The notes below the pieces were generated by a model, which was given only the letters and a program-made list of their open reading frames with translations, ran no database searches and was not told where the DNA came from. This document shows, one piece after another, positions 51,340 through 60,544 of a stretch of 64,000 nucleotides of DNA. Made by a program: the position numbers and the translations under genes. The stretch covers positions 1-64,000 of the forward strand of contig CAVUAE010000001.1 of assembly GCA_963739395.1 (NCBI GenBank), read 5' to 3'. This DNA is from RBG-13-51-18 sp963739395. GTDB lineage: Bacteria > Chloroflexota > Dehalococcoidia > Dehalococcoidales > RBG-16-60-22. Every line of letters starts with the position of its first letter. Position 1 is the stretch's first letter.

Positions 51340-51612
51340 GTGACGGAGAAGAGTAGGAGCCTTAAGAGTATAAAGCGAGTCTGGTAAGGTGTAAGCAGAT
51401 ATATTCCCCACTCCGAAAATCCCTCCCGAGCTTCCGGCTGAAAGTCCTTCGCTAATCTCAGGATAAATAAGCCCGGACGGTCCCGTCAACCGTTAGCTGT
51501 GACGAGGACATAAGTTGTGTCCTTAAAGAGTGCCCCGAATTTATTGAGGGGAAATAGGGTGGTACCGCGGGAACTTAAAGTCTCGTCCCTGGAGGATGGG
51601 ACTTATTTGTTT
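51340..51612 (+). promoter_or_regulatory. T-box leader of ileS
   Basis: tRNA-sensing 5' leader that controls ileS by transcription antitermination. The antiterminator T-box AGGGTGGTACCGCG lies at 51557-51570. In stem I, GGAG-AAGAGTA on the 5' side faces GAAAATC-CCTCC on the 3' side. This places the specifier ATC (Ile) at 51419-51421, flanked by paired GGAG/CTCC. The competing terminator is GTCCC-N8-GGGAC followed by T-rich sequence, just before the coding start. Uncharged tRNA-Ile would stabilise the antiterminator. Confidence 0.88.
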
Positions 51613-51614
51613 AT

Positions 51615-54600
51615 ATGGGGGTTAGTATGTTTAAACCAGTCAGCAGCCGGGTAAGCTTCCCGAAGATGGAAGAAAGTCTGCTTGCCTTCTGGAAGAAAAA
51701 CAACATCTTTGAAAAGAGCGTGGATTCTCGGAAGGGCAAGAAGAGGTTCGTTTTTTATGAAGGGCCGCCTTTTGCCAACGGTAATCCGGGCATTCACCAT
51801 GTTCTAGCCAGAGTGATAAAAGACATTATCGTCCGTTATAGAGTAATGAAAGGTTATTATATTCCGCGTATCGCTGGCTGGGATACTCATGGACTGCCCG
51901 TCGAATTGGAGGTGGAAAAGGAGCTGGGTTTTACTGGCAAAGACCAGATTGAAAAATATGGCGTTGAAAAGTTTAACAAACGCTGCCGCGAAAGCGTCTT
52001 TAAATATGTTAGAGAGTGGAACAGCCTGACCGAGCGTATCGCTTACTGGGTTGATTTAGAGCATGCCTACAAGACCATGGACAATACTTATATCGAGTCG
52101 GTCTGGTGGGCGCTCAAACAGATATGGGATAAAGGGTTAGTCTATCAGGGTTATCGCGTCACGCCGCATTGTCCGCGCTGCGGCACATCATTAAGTTCGC
52201 ACGAGGTTTCACAGGGTTACGTGGATGACACGGAAGACCCATCGGTTTACATAAAGTTTAAGGTTGTCGAAAAGTCATCGGCAGTTTTGCCTGCCGATAT
52301 GCCTGTCTATCTCTTAGCATGGACGACTACTCCCTGGACGCTGCCGGGTAATACCGCTCTAGCCGTCGCATCTGACGCCGAATACGTTTTGCTCAAAAGC
52401 GATAAAGATTATCTCATTATGGCGGCACGGCTGGCAGGGGTGATTAGTCATGAAGGGTATAAAGAAGTTAAAAAAGTGTTAGGGGAAAAACTTGTTGGCG
52501 TAAAATACCAGCCGCTTTTCAATCCTCATGCCTTTATGGTAGAAAGGTTAAAATTTCAGACAGACGGCACGTTATTAGCGCAAAAAGCTGATAAAAAACT
52601 GACATATAAGGTCATAAAAGGCGACTTTGTTACCATGGATGAAGGCACAGGTATCGTTCATGTTGCGCCTGCCTTCGGTGAAGTGGACTTTGACGCCGGT
52701 AAAGAAGAGCGTTTGGACTTCGTCCAGCAGGTCGATTTGCAGGGTAAAATCACTGGCAAATATTCTTTCTCCAGCAAGTTCGTCAAAGACGCCGACCCCA
52801 TGATTATGGAAGACCTTAAATCGCGCGGACTACTCTTCCATTGGGGGACGATTAAGCATACTTATCCCTTCTGTTGGCGTTGCGATGCCCCGCTACTCTA
52901 CTATGCCAAGACGACCTGGTATATCAAGACCACGGCGATTAAGGATAAACTCATCGCTGGTAATGAAAAGATAAACTGGTATCCGGAGCACATTAAGAAG
53001 GGCCGTTTCGGGAACTGGCTGGAAAATAACGTGGACTGGGCTTTTGCTCGCGAGAGATATTGGGGTTCGCCCTTACCCATCTGGCGTTGTGAAAAATGCG
53101 GCGCCTTTGAATGTATCGGCGGCATAGAAGAGCTGAAGAAGAAGCCCAGTTGTCAAGGTTTGAAAGAACCTCTTGACCTCCACCGACCCTACATGGACGA
53201 CGTAACTTTCTCTTGCGTTAAGTGTGGCGGTGCAATGCAGCGTACGCCGGAGGTCATGGACTGCTGGTTTGATTCCGGCTCGATGCCATATGCCCAGTTG
53301 CACTATCCCTTTGAAAACAAGGCTTTGTTTGATAAAGAAACCGGTCAGGCGGACTTTATCTCGGAAGGCGTTGACCAGACCCGCGGCTGGTTTTATAGTC
53401 TGCACGCACTCTCAACCCTACTCTTCGACCGGCCTATTTTCAATAATTGTATTTGTCTTGAGCTAATCCTGGATGCCGAGGGCAAGAAAATGAGTAAAAG
53501 CCGCGGCAATGTTGTCGAACCCACACAGGTCGTTGAGCAGCAAGGCGCGGATGCTTTGCGCTGGTATTTCTATACCTCGGCGCCGCCCGGGACAGTACGA
53601 CGTTTTGATACCAAGATGGTCGCTGAAATCAGCCGTCAGTTTCTCATGACTCTCTGGAATGTCTATTCCTTCTTCGTCATGTATGCCAATATCGATAAAT
53701 ACCAGCCGGCAGCTACTTTCCCGCCGCCGGAAGCCGACCTGGATAAATGGATTCTCTCCGAGCTAAATCAGCTCGTCGCTGACGTAGATTCGGCTTTGGA
53801 AAAATATAATCCTACAGACGCCGGCAGAAAAATTGAAACATTTGTTGATGGGCTTTCCAACTGGTACGTCCGCCGCAGTCGCCGGCGTTTCTGGAAGAGT
53901 GAAAACGATACCGATAAACTCTCGGCTTATAATACGCTTTATCAATGTTTAGTGACCTTAGCTAAGTTACTTGCTCCCTTTACCCCCTTCCTCGCCGAAG
54001 AGCTTTATCAGAATTTGGTACACTCTGTTTCTAAGACGGCGCTAGAAAGCGTCCATCTGGTTGATTTCCCAATGGCAGATACCAGCATGATTAATAAACA
54101 GCTAGCGGAAGATAACCGTCTGGCGATGAAGGTCTGCAGTATGGGTCGGGCGGCGCGCAACAAATGCGGCTTGAAAATCCGCCAGCCTCTGGAAACTCTT
54201 TACGTAAGCGTTACTTCGGATGCTGAAGCGCGCTCGCTGGAAAGGGTAACTCACTTGATTTTGGAAGAATTGAATATTAAGGAGTTAAAAACCGATACGC
54301 CAGAAAAGGTAGCCGGACTCGAAGTGGCTAACTTCTCGACGGTCAGCGAGACGGGCACGTGCGTGGGGATTTCTACGTACATTACCGTTGAGCTACAAGC
54401 CGAGGGCATCGCTCGAGAAATCGTTCATCGCCTGCAGACAATGCGGCGTACAGCAAACTATGAAATCGCCGACCATATCAAAGTGTATTATGATGGCAGC
54501 GCCTTTTTCGTGCAGGCTTTATCCGCTTTTGCCGACTATATCCGGCAGGAAACCCTCGCCGACGAGATTGAAGAGAGCATTCCAGATGACGTCGATTTGC

Positions 54601-54659
54601 AGGAAGAGCACAAGATAAGCGGCTACCACCTGACACTAGGCATCAAAAAAGTCGGCTAA
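51615..54659 (+). CDS. ileS: isoleucyl-tRNA synthetase
   Basis: A 1014-residue class I synthetase. It contains FYEGPPFANGNPGIHHVL with the HIGH-type motif (HHVL), RIAGWDTHGLPVELEVEKEL, the editing domain with TTPWTLPGNTALAV and GIVHVAPAFGEVDFDAG, KMSKS in GKKMSKSRGNVVEP, and the anticodon-binding domain. It is the large type seen in archaea, eukaryotes and some bacteria. The start at 51615 lies four codons before a second ATG, which may be the true start. It ends overlapping the stop of the convergent htrA-like gene by four bases. Confidence 0.94.
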   Translation: MGVSMFKPVSSRVSFPKMEESLLAFWKKNNIFEKSVDSRKGKKRFVFYEGPPFANGNPGIHHVLARVIKDIIVRYRVMKGYYIPRIAGWDTHGLPVELEVEKELGFTGKDQIEKYGVEKFNKRCRESVFKYVREWNSLTERIAYWVDLEHAYKTMDNTYIESVWWALKQIWDKGLVYQGYRVTPHCPRCGTSLSSHEVSQGYVDDTEDPSVYIKFKVVEKSSAVLPADMPVYLLAWTTTPWTLPGNTALAVASDAEYVLLKSDKDYLIMAARLAGVISHEGYKEVKKVLGEKLVGVKYQPLFNPHAFMVERLKFQTDGTLLAQKADKKLTYKVIKGDFVTMDEGTGIVHVAPAFGEVDFDAGKEERLDFVQQVDLQGKITGKYSFSSKFVKDADPMIMEDLKSRGLLFHWGTIKHTYPFCWRCDAPLLYYAKTTWYIKTTAIKDKLIAGNEKINWYPEHIKKGRFGNWLENNVDWAFARERYWGSPLPIWRCEKCGAFECIGGIEELKKKPSCQGLKEPLDLHRPYMDDVTFSCVKCGGAMQRTPEVMDCWFDSGSMPYAQLHYPFENKALFDKETGQADFISEGVDQTRGWFYSLHALSTLLFDRPIFNNCICLELILDAEGKKMSKSRGNVVEPTQVVEQQGADALRWYFYTSAPPGTVRRFDTKMVAEISRQFLMTLWNVYSFFVMYANIDKYQPAATFPPPEADLDKWILSELNQLVADVDSALEKYNPTDAGRKIETFVDGLSNWYVRRSRRRFWKSENDTDKLSAYNTLYQCLVTLAKLLAPFTPFLAEELYQNLVHSVSKTALESVHLVDFPMADTSMINKQLAEDNRLAMKVCSMGRAARNKCGLKIRQPLETLYVSVTSDAEARSLERVTHLILEELNIKELKTDTPEKVAGLEVANFSTVSETGTCVGISTYITVELQAEGIAREIVHRLQTMRRTANYEIADHIKVYYDGSAFFVQALSAFADYIRQETLADEIEESIPDDVDLQEEHKISGYHLTLGIKKVG

Positions 54660-55789
54660 CTTGCTGGTCTCGGGCTTTCGATAGGTGTTACCGTCGTCGT
54701 ATATTCCTTATCGCCCCGCCAGTACTTTATTTCCAGTGGTGTGCCGATGGAAGAGGCGAGGAGAACCTTTAAAAATTCTTCGACAGAGCTAACTTCCTTG
54801 CCTCCAATGCTAACGATAACATCGTATTGCTTAAGTCCTGCTGTATCGGCGGGACCGCCAGCACCAATAGCTGTTATCAAGACACCCTTATCAACTTTAA
54901 GGTCCAGCTGATCGATAGCTACCTGGTCGACGGTATAAAGACTTACCCCGATGTAGGGGCGGGTGATATAACCTTTATTGACTAATTCCTGAACAATCGG
55001 CAGGGCGGTATCGATGCTGATGGCATAACCCATCCCTTCTACCCCTACGCTGGAAATTTTAGCACTGGTGATGCCGATTACTTCGCCCGCCATATTAACT
55101 AATGGCCCGCCGCTATTCCCCGGATTGATGGCGGCGCTGGTCTCGATAAGGTCATAGAGTGTTTCATTAGTATCTACATTTAGCGAGACTCCCTTGCGGC
55201 TGATGATCCCCTCGGTGGCTCTAATTCCCTGTCCTAGTGCGTTACCTATAGCGACTACCCAATCGCCAATACGCAGATTACTAGAAGTGCCCGTTTTCAA
55301 AGCAGGTAGATTTTTGGCGTCTAGCTTAATAATCGCCAGGTCGTTAAATGCATCGGTATATACATGAGAGACATCAGCTTGATAGGTCTCTCCATTATCG
55401 GTGATAACAGAGATGCTTTTAGCACCTTCGACAACATGATTGTTAGTTACTATAATGCCATTAGCATCAATAATCCAACCAGAACCGGCACCTTCCTGGG
55501 TGTATTGCCGATTGAAAATATCATAAGAAACGACTTGTGTGTTGATAGCTACGACCGATGGTTTTACCAATGCTACTACATCGGCAATGCTGGGGAGCTC
55601 CTTAACTGTACTTGCGCCGTCTGTCGGTGGCGTCCATGACGCGTTGATTGTTGCGGTCGGTGTTGTGGTAGCTGTAGGAGTATTTGAGTTGGAGGAAGAA
55701 ATTCCTATACAGCCTGTCAGGAGGGTTACTCCTAACGTCAATACGACAATGAAAGTAATTAAAAATGTATTTAAATTTCGTTTTTTCAT
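54656..55789 (-). CDS. HtrA/DegP-family serine protease lipoprotein
   Basis: A 377-residue exported trypsin-like protease that degrades misfolded envelope proteins. The start chosen is the ATG at 55789 (MKKRNLNTFLITF). A signal peptide ends in lipobox LLTGC, followed by a Ser/Thr/Ala-rich linker. The catalytic triad is His in IVTNNHVVEGA, Asp in AFNDLAIIKLDA and Ser in INPGNSGGPLVN. One C-terminal PDZ domain (KGVLITAIGAGGPADTAGLK) completes it. Its gene is convergent with ileS. Confidence 0.92.
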   Translation of the reverse strand: MKKRNLNTFLITFIVVLTLGVTLLTGCIGISSSNSNTPTATTTPTATINASWTPPTDGASTVKELPSIADVVALVKPSVVAINTQVVSYDIFNRQYTQEGAGSGWIIDANGIIVTNNHVVEGAKSISVITDNGETYQADVSHVYTDAFNDLAIIKLDAKNLPALKTGTSSNLRIGDWVVAIGNALGQGIRATEGIISRKGVSLNVDTNETLYDLIETSAAINPGNSGGPLVNMAGEVIGITSAKISSVGVEGMGYAISIDTALPIVQELVNKGYITRPYIGVSLYTVDQVAIDQLDLKVDKGVLITAIGAGGPADTAGLKQYDVIVSIGGKEVSSVEEFLKVLLASSIGTPLEIKYWRGDKEYTTTVTPIESPRPAS

Positions 55790-55872
55790 ATACTTTATCC
55801 TCATCATTTAATTATATCATACTAACTAATTGATAAAATATTATGAAGCGGATTTTGTCATATGACAAAAAA

Positions 55873-55910
55873 TAAGTCCCCCTCTCCCGAAAAGAGAAGG
55901 GGACTTATTT
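55873..55910 (-). terminator. bidirectional terminator between trpB2 and htrA
   Basis: Stem AAGTCCCC(T)TCTC/GAGAGGGGGACTT around a short loop with T tracts at both ends. It lies just beyond the trpB2 stop on the minus strand, ending ATTTTTTG there. Confidence 0.8.
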
Positions 55911-55929
55911 CTTGATAGAATATTTTGTT

Positions 55930-57303
55930 TTATTTGAACTGGGCAGGTACTTCCGGTAATGACTTTAGCGCTTCTTTCACCAGGTCTTCAGGATAAGCGT
56001 AGTCCTGCAGTTTACCGGTCAGGTAAGATTCATAAGCCGCCATGTCGAAATGACCGTGACCGCTATGATTGAACAGGATGACCTTTTTCTCGCCGGACTT
56101 CTTGCACTTTAGCGCTTCGTCGATAGCAACGCGGATAGCATGGTTTGTTTCCGGGGCGCTGATGATGCCCTCGGTTCGAGCGAAGGTAACACCTGCCTCG
56201 AAGGTCGCCAGCTGCGGGACAGCTTTCGCTTCCACAAAGCCGAGTTTATGCAGATGGCAGACTAGCGGCGCCATACCGTGATAGCGTAAACCGCCGGCAT
56301 GAACGGGTGGCGGCATAAAAGTATGGCCTAAAGTGAACATCTTGGCGATAGGCGCCATACCCGCGACGTCGCCGTAGTCATATGCGTAAAGACCTTTGGT
56401 CAGCGTCGGGCAGCTTTCCGGTTCAACGCAAACGATACGCAGGTCCTTTTTCTTGCCGGATAGTTTGTCTTTCGCAAACGGCAGGAACATACCCGCGAAG
56501 TTGGAACCTCCACCCACGCACCCGATGAGGATATCGGGGTAGTCTCCAGCCATCTCCATCTGTTTCATGGCTTCTAGTCCGATGACGGTCTGGTGCATTA
56601 AAACATGGTTGAGCACGCTCCCCAGCGAGTAATGGGTATGCTCGTGGGTGACGCAGTCCTCAACCGCCTCGCTGATAGCCAATCCCAGGCTGCCAGGGCA
56701 GTTTGGGTCTTTAGCTAACGCATCACGGCCTGACTTGGTATCCACGCTGGGGCTGGGGACGCACTTGGCGCCCCAGGTCTCCATCATGATGCGGCGATAT
56801 GGTTTCTGGTTGTAACTCACTTTAACCATGTAAACCTTGAGCTCTAGCCCGAAGATGTTGCAGGCGAAAGCCAGCGAGCTACCCCATTGCCCCGCCCCCG
56901 TTTCCGTCGTCATGCGCTTGATGCCTTCTTTTTTGTTGTAGTAAGCCTGGGCGACGGCCGTATTAGGTTTATGGCTGCCGGGCGGACTGGTTCCTTCATA
57001 TTTGTAGTATATCTTGGCGGGGGTATCCAGGAACTTTTCCAGGCGGTGTGCCCGGAACAGGTTAGTCGGTCTCCAGAGCTTATAGACCTCCTGCACTTCT
57101 TCCGGGATATCGATGTACCTCTCCTGACTCACCTCTTGCTTTATAAGTTCCATCGCAAAAAGTGGCGCCAGGTCGGCGGGACCAAGCGGCTGCTTAGTGC
57201 CGGGGTGCAAGTAGGGTGGCAGAGGCTCGGGCAGGTCCGGCTGGATATTATACCAGTGGGTAGGCATCTGCTTTTCTTCGAGTACGAATTTTGTCCTTTC
57301 CAT
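55930..57303 (-). CDS. tryptophan synthase beta chain, TrpB2 type
   Basis: A 457-residue PLP enzyme that joins indole or O-phosphoserine-type substrates with serine to make tryptophan. The PLP Lys is Lys112 in GSHKPNTAVAQAYYN. The phosphate-binding loop is CVGGGSNFAGMF, and SHKPNTA-TETGAGQWGSSLA is typical. At over 440 residues with an N-terminal extension (THWYNIQPDLPEPLPPYLHP) it is the TrpB2 subtype, which does not need TrpA. It stands alone, not in a trp operon, behind a Trp-specific T-box leader. Confidence 0.92.
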   Translation of the reverse strand: MERTKFVLEEKQMPTHWYNIQPDLPEPLPPYLHPGTKQPLGPADLAPLFAMELIKQEVSQERYIDIPEEVQEVYKLWRPTNLFRAHRLEKFLDTPAKIYYKYEGTSPPGSHKPNTAVAQAYYNKKEGIKRMTTETGAGQWGSSLAFACNIFGLELKVYMVKVSYNQKPYRRIMMETWGAKCVPSPSVDTKSGRDALAKDPNCPGSLGLAISEAVEDCVTHEHTHYSLGSVLNHVLMHQTVIGLEAMKQMEMAGDYPDILIGCVGGGSNFAGMFLPFAKDKLSGKKKDLRIVCVEPESCPTLTKGLYAYDYGDVAGMAPIAKMFTLGHTFMPPPVHAGGLRYHGMAPLVCHLHKLGFVEAKAVPQLATFEAGVTFARTEGIISAPETNHAIRVAIDEALKCKKSGEKKVILFNHSGHGHFDMAAYESYLTGKLQDYAYPEDLVKEALKSLPEVPAQFK

Positions 57304-57409
57304 TTTTTCCTCCTTATAAGTTTCACTTATTATCTACATTAACGGCAGGGCACTACATAATTATTACCTCCCGGTGTTTTTCGGTTAATGCTGTATTATT
57401 CATTTTTTC

Positions 57410-57505
57410 CCTCGGCTACGCTCGGGACAGGTCCCTCGACTTCGTTCGGGACAGGTCCCTCGACTTCGTTCGGGACAAACCCCTCGACTTCGCTCGGGGT
57501 AAATA
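57410..57505. repeat. four tandem 24-nt palindromic repeats
   Basis: Four units of CCCTCGACTTCGTTCGGGAC (plus AGGT), with 24-nt period at 57410, 57434, 57458 and 57482. Each contains a small hairpin (CCCGA/TCGGG). A fifth unit lies at 57567-57590 and a related CCTTCGACAAGCTCAGGAC at 57707-57727. They sit in the untranslated leader of trpB2 after its T-box terminator. Sequences of this type are scattered in many bacterial genomes as short palindromic repeats. Confidence 0.8.
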
Positions 57506-57850
57506 AAAAAGCCACCGTCCCTAAAAGGGGCGGAGGCTAATGGTTCCGCGGTGCCACCCTAATTATCCCTCGGCTTCGCTCGGGACAAGTCCTAAGCTTA
57601 TCGAGGAATATCTCTGCGGGTACAGTCATTATTTAACGATACCCTGGGCTTCTTTAACGCTGCCCCTGCGGCAAAGCCTAATAGTCCTGAATAATTTGAA
57701 GGGTTCTCCTTCGACAAGCTCAGGACGTTGGGTTTGCGGCTCCCAGGTCCATTCAACTCTAGCGCTGGCGTCGGTTCACACCTTACCCGACTCTCTGATG
57801 CCCCGCTTTAGAGCTTACTATTCCTGTTCCTAGCCTTTACATAATTTAGA
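57503..57850 (-). promoter_or_regulatory. T-box leader of trpB2 (Trp)
   Basis: On the minus strand the T-box AGGGTGGCACCGCGG is at 57560-57546. Stem I shows CAGG-AATAGTAAG-CTCTA facing TAGAG-TTGAA-TGG-ACCTG. This places the specifier TGG (Trp) at 57751-57749. The terminator GCCTCCGCCCC-TTTT-AGGGACGGTGGC plus T6 is at 57538-57503. Uncharged tRNA-Trp would permit expression. The stretch between stem I and the antiterminator is enlarged by palindromic repeats. Confidence 0.85.
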
Positions 57851-57857
57851 TGTATCT

Positions 57858-57886
57858 AATTTATCATGATATGGAGATTTTGTCAA
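57858..57886 (-). promoter_or_regulatory. promoter of the trpB2 leader
   Basis: Minus strand: -35 TTGACA (57886-57881), 17-base spacer, -10 TAAATT (57863-57858). The -35 region is part of a 14-bp sequence repeated at 58967-58980. Confidence 0.65.
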
Positions 57887-57892
57887 GGGAGG

Positions 57893-58924
57893 TTAAAAAT
57901 CATTAGCTATCGTAAAAATAGAGGAGACCACTCCTATTGCTGTAGCTTTGGATATAGTATGTCTCCTTTCTTTCTCTGCAGAAAGATGGACCAGATTTCT
58001 AAAAATTCTCGCTGCGTTTGATAAATGAGAGACACTCTCTGTTAATAATCCATTTTTGGTACAAGTTTGAATATATCCAAAGAAGTCTTTATTAAGTGGC
58101 TTCTGTATAGAGATACCCCTTTTTTCTAGATATGACCTCAGTAATTCTTCAATTACGGCTCCGGCAAGAATAACCGCAGGCTTTGAGTTACCCCCCGATG
58201 CAAGGGTATATGCATCTTTAATATCACGGAATATGATGGTTCTTTTATAAGGATTTGAAACAAAGTTAATTTTCTTACCAAAGCTCCTTTTTGAGACACC
58301 AAACTGTTTTTCAATTTCTTCCCAAATTGTCTTATCTTCCATTTTGGGCTTTGTGTGGGAAGGTTTTTTAGACTTACTAGTTTGAGCTTTATTTTGTTGA
58401 ATAGGCGTAATATGACTGCGTAATTGTCGCATTAGTTTTCCACGAACTAAATGATATCTAACATTTTTCCCAGTAACGAACTTTCCACGCAATAATATAT
58501 TTCTGTATTTTGGATTTTCCTTAATCCAGTCGGGTAATTTGTCCCATGTTATATCATTATGCCAGCTATGATTTGGGAGTATTTCATGATAGGTCTCAAC
58601 AGGTACCGATATCTTTGTCATGTTTTGCCCTTTCTCTAAAGCTAATGCAACACGAGTCTTGGAATCATTGAATATTACTATTGCAGCATATTTGGTAGAA
58701 TATTGGGTTAATTCGTCACACCAAAGTAATTTCGCGATTTGGTTTGGTGGGGTCCAGTGAGGACAATTACATGTCTTGATAACGTTATGGCTTAAAGCTG
58801 GATTAGTCCAATAATTTCTAGCTTCGGATTCGAGTTTGTTACTCCATTTAAGAATGGGTATTCCTAATTCTGTTCTTCTATTATTTATTTCTGATAATGT
58901 TTCTAGTTCCCATTGATTGGCCAT
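57893..58924 (-). CDS. accessory protein with HEPN-like C-terminal domain
   Basis: A 343-residue cytosolic protein. I do not recognise it with certainty. The C-terminal third (NSKPAVILAGAVIEELLRSY onward to IFRNLVHLSAEKERRH near 309) has the helical pattern of DUF4145/HEPN-type proteins, with 'RN-x-VH' (Arg309, His313) as the catalytic-type motif. Many such proteins cut RNA in toxin or antiviral systems. The N terminus (ETLSEINNRRTELGIPILKW) faintly resembles a CAP/PR-1 opening, and the middle is Lys/Ser-rich. AT-rich composition contrasts with the surrounding core genes, so it may be acquired. Defence role is inference. Confidence 0.6.
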   Translation of the reverse strand: MANQWELETLSEINNRRTELGIPILKWSNKLESEARNYWTNPALSHNVIKTCNCPHWTPPNQIAKLLWCDELTQYSTKYAAIVIFNDSKTRVALALEKGQNMTKISVPVETYHEILPNHSWHNDITWDKLPDWIKENPKYRNILLRGKFVTGKNVRYHLVRGKLMRQLRSHITPIQQNKAQTSKSKKPSHTKPKMEDKTIWEEIEKQFGVSKRSFGKKINFVSNPYKRTIIFRDIKDAYTLASGGNSKPAVILAGAVIEELLRSYLEKRGISIQKPLNKDFFGYIQTCTKNGLLTESVSHLSNAARIFRNLVHLSAEKERRHTISKATAIGVVSSIFTIANDF

Positions 58925-58945
58925 GTCGCTTCCTTGATAGTGGTC

Positions 58946-58974
58946 AATCTAGTCTAATTGATGGGATTTGTCAA
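58946..58974 (-). promoter_or_regulatory. promoter of the HEPN-like gene
   Basis: Minus strand: -35 TTGACA (58974-58969), 17-base spacer, -10 TAGATT (58951-58946), with AAGGAAG before the ATG at 58924. The -35 region shares 14 identical bases with the trpB2 promoter. Confidence 0.6.
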
Positions 58975-58982
58975 GGGAGGGA

Positions 58983-59810
58983 CTATACCACAACGTATAT
59001 ATACCACAAATACACCACCACCCCGGCGAATAGCACGCTGTCCATTCGGTCCAGTATGCCGCCGTGTCCCGGCATTAAGCCGCCAGAGTCCTTTACCTCG
59101 CAATTTCGTTTCAGTAGCGACTCTGCCAAGTCCCCCAGCTGCCCGAAGACGCTAATCGCGATGCCCAGCAGGATAGCCTGCCACCAGTTTAGCGGCAGCT
59201 GCCAGGGTGAGTTGAAGGTGAAAAGCAAGCTGATGATAATTCCACCAATCACCCCTGCAATAGCCCCCTCCCATGTTTTACCGGGACTTATCTGCGGCGC
59301 CAGCTTATGCTTACCTACAGCCTTGCCGATAAAGTAAGCCGCTGTATCCGAGCCGAAGGTGGCAAATAATGCCAGTAAAACAAAGTCACGTCCGGCATCG
59401 GGGAAAGCGGCTGTGCCTGGCCCAAGTCTTAACGCTACGAGGTAGCTTAAGAGCCAACCGACGTAAAGCATTCCCCCCAGCATCCATGCCCAGCTTGAGA
59501 AAAGCCCTTCTTTCTTGGGCAAGAAGACCAGCATGATTAAGGAAAGCGTAACTGCCGATACTAATAAGATATGAAGCTGCAACTGGTCTGGATAATAAGG
59601 ACGGATGATGAACAGTAGGGTCCAGACCATACCGAAAACGGCAAGCGGTATGGATTTAAAAACGCCCGTTATCCGGTAAAACTCGAAGATGGCGAGCATG
59701 CCCATCACGGCAGCCAGAATAACAAACCACGGCAGTGGTGTACCAAACCAAACGGCGGCGACGACAAGGGGAATACCCCAGAGCGCTGTTATAACTCTTT
59801 TTTTGAGCAT
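58983..59810 (-). CDS. cdsA: phosphatidate cytidylyltransferase
   Basis: A 275-residue membrane enzyme that makes CDP-diacylglycerol from phosphatidate and CTP for phospholipid synthesis. The start chosen is the ATG at 59810 (MLKKRVITALWGIPLVVAAV); an upstream frame would overlap uppS. Multiple spans and the C-terminal signature SVFGQLGDLAESLLKRNCEV then KDSGGLMPGHGGILDRMDSV are diagnostic. It is last of the rpsB-tsf-pyrH-frr-uppS-cdsA operon. Confidence 0.94.
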   Translation of the reverse strand: MLKKRVITALWGIPLVVAAVWFGTPLPWFVILAAVMGMLAIFEFYRITGVFKSIPLAVFGMVWTLLFIIRPYYPDQLQLHILLVSAVTLSLIMLVFLPKKEGLFSSWAWMLGGMLYVGWLLSYLVALRLGPGTAAFPDAGRDFVLLALFATFGSDTAAYFIGKAVGKHKLAPQISPGKTWEGAIAGVIGGIIISLLFTFNSPWQLPLNWWQAILLGIAISVFGQLGDLAESLLKRNCEVKDSGGLMPGHGGILDRMDSVLFAGVVVYLWYIYVVV

Positions 59811-59811
59811 A

Positions 59812-60540
59812 TTATTTTGGCTGTAGACCCCCGAAGCGTCTTTCTCGTTTACTATAAGCTTGTAGGGCTTTCTCCAGTTCCTCTTTATTAAAATCGGGCC
59901 AAAGAACCGGCGTGAAGTAATACTCACTGTAGGCTGTCTGCCATATCATAAGATTGCTGATACGCATTTCTCCACCGGTGCGTATAACCATATCGACGTC
60001 AGGGAAATCCGCCGCATATAGATATTTTCTGAAAGTGGTTTCGTTTAGTTTTTCAGGCGATAAGCCTTGAGTGATTATTTTGCGGATAGCACCTAAAATT
60101 TCTGCCCGTCCGCCATAATTTAACGCAACACCAAGATTCATTCTGGTGTTATTTTTCGTAAGTTCTAGAGATTCGGTAATGGACTTTTGCAGCTTGGGAG
60201 AAAGACCTTTCATACTGCCGATATGATGAATGCGGACACCTTCCTTATGCAGTTCTTGTGACTCTTTAAAAATCATTTCTTCGAGGATATGGAAGAGTCC
60301 ATTTACTTCATCTTCAGGACGCCGCCAGTTTTCAGTGGAGAAGGCATAGAGGGTTACGTAGGGTATTTTCTTGTCATGTAGATATTTTATAATTGCTCGG
60401 ACGTTTTTTGCGCCAGCCCGATGTCCATCCAGTCGTGATAGTCCCCGCTGTTCAGCCCATCTGCCGTTGCCATCCATGATAATGGCTAAATGGCGGGGTA
60501 AAGGTGATATTTTAGAGGTAGTGGTGGTATTTCTCACCAA
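59812..60540 (-). CDS. uppS: undecaprenyl diphosphate synthase
   Basis: A 242-residue cis-prenyltransferase that makes the lipid carrier for cell-wall synthesis. HLAIIMDGNGRWAEQRGLSR contains the catalytic Asp; RIHHIGSMKGLSPKLQKSI and VDMVIRTGGEMRISNLMIWQ are also conserved. Starts at TTG (or the adjacent GTG), 4 bases after frr. Confidence 0.95.
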   Translation of the reverse strand: MVRNTTTTSKISPLPRHLAIIMDGNGRWAEQRGLSRLDGHRAGAKNVRAIIKYLHDKKIPYVTLYAFSTENWRRPEDEVNGLFHILEEMIFKESQELHKEGVRIHHIGSMKGLSPKLQKSITESLELTKNNTRMNLGVALNYGGRAEILGAIRKIITQGLSPEKLNETTFRKYLYAADFPDVDMVIRTGGEMRISNLMIWQTAYSEYYFTPVLWPDFNKEELEKALQAYSKRERRFGGLQPK

Positions 60541-60544
60541 CTGA

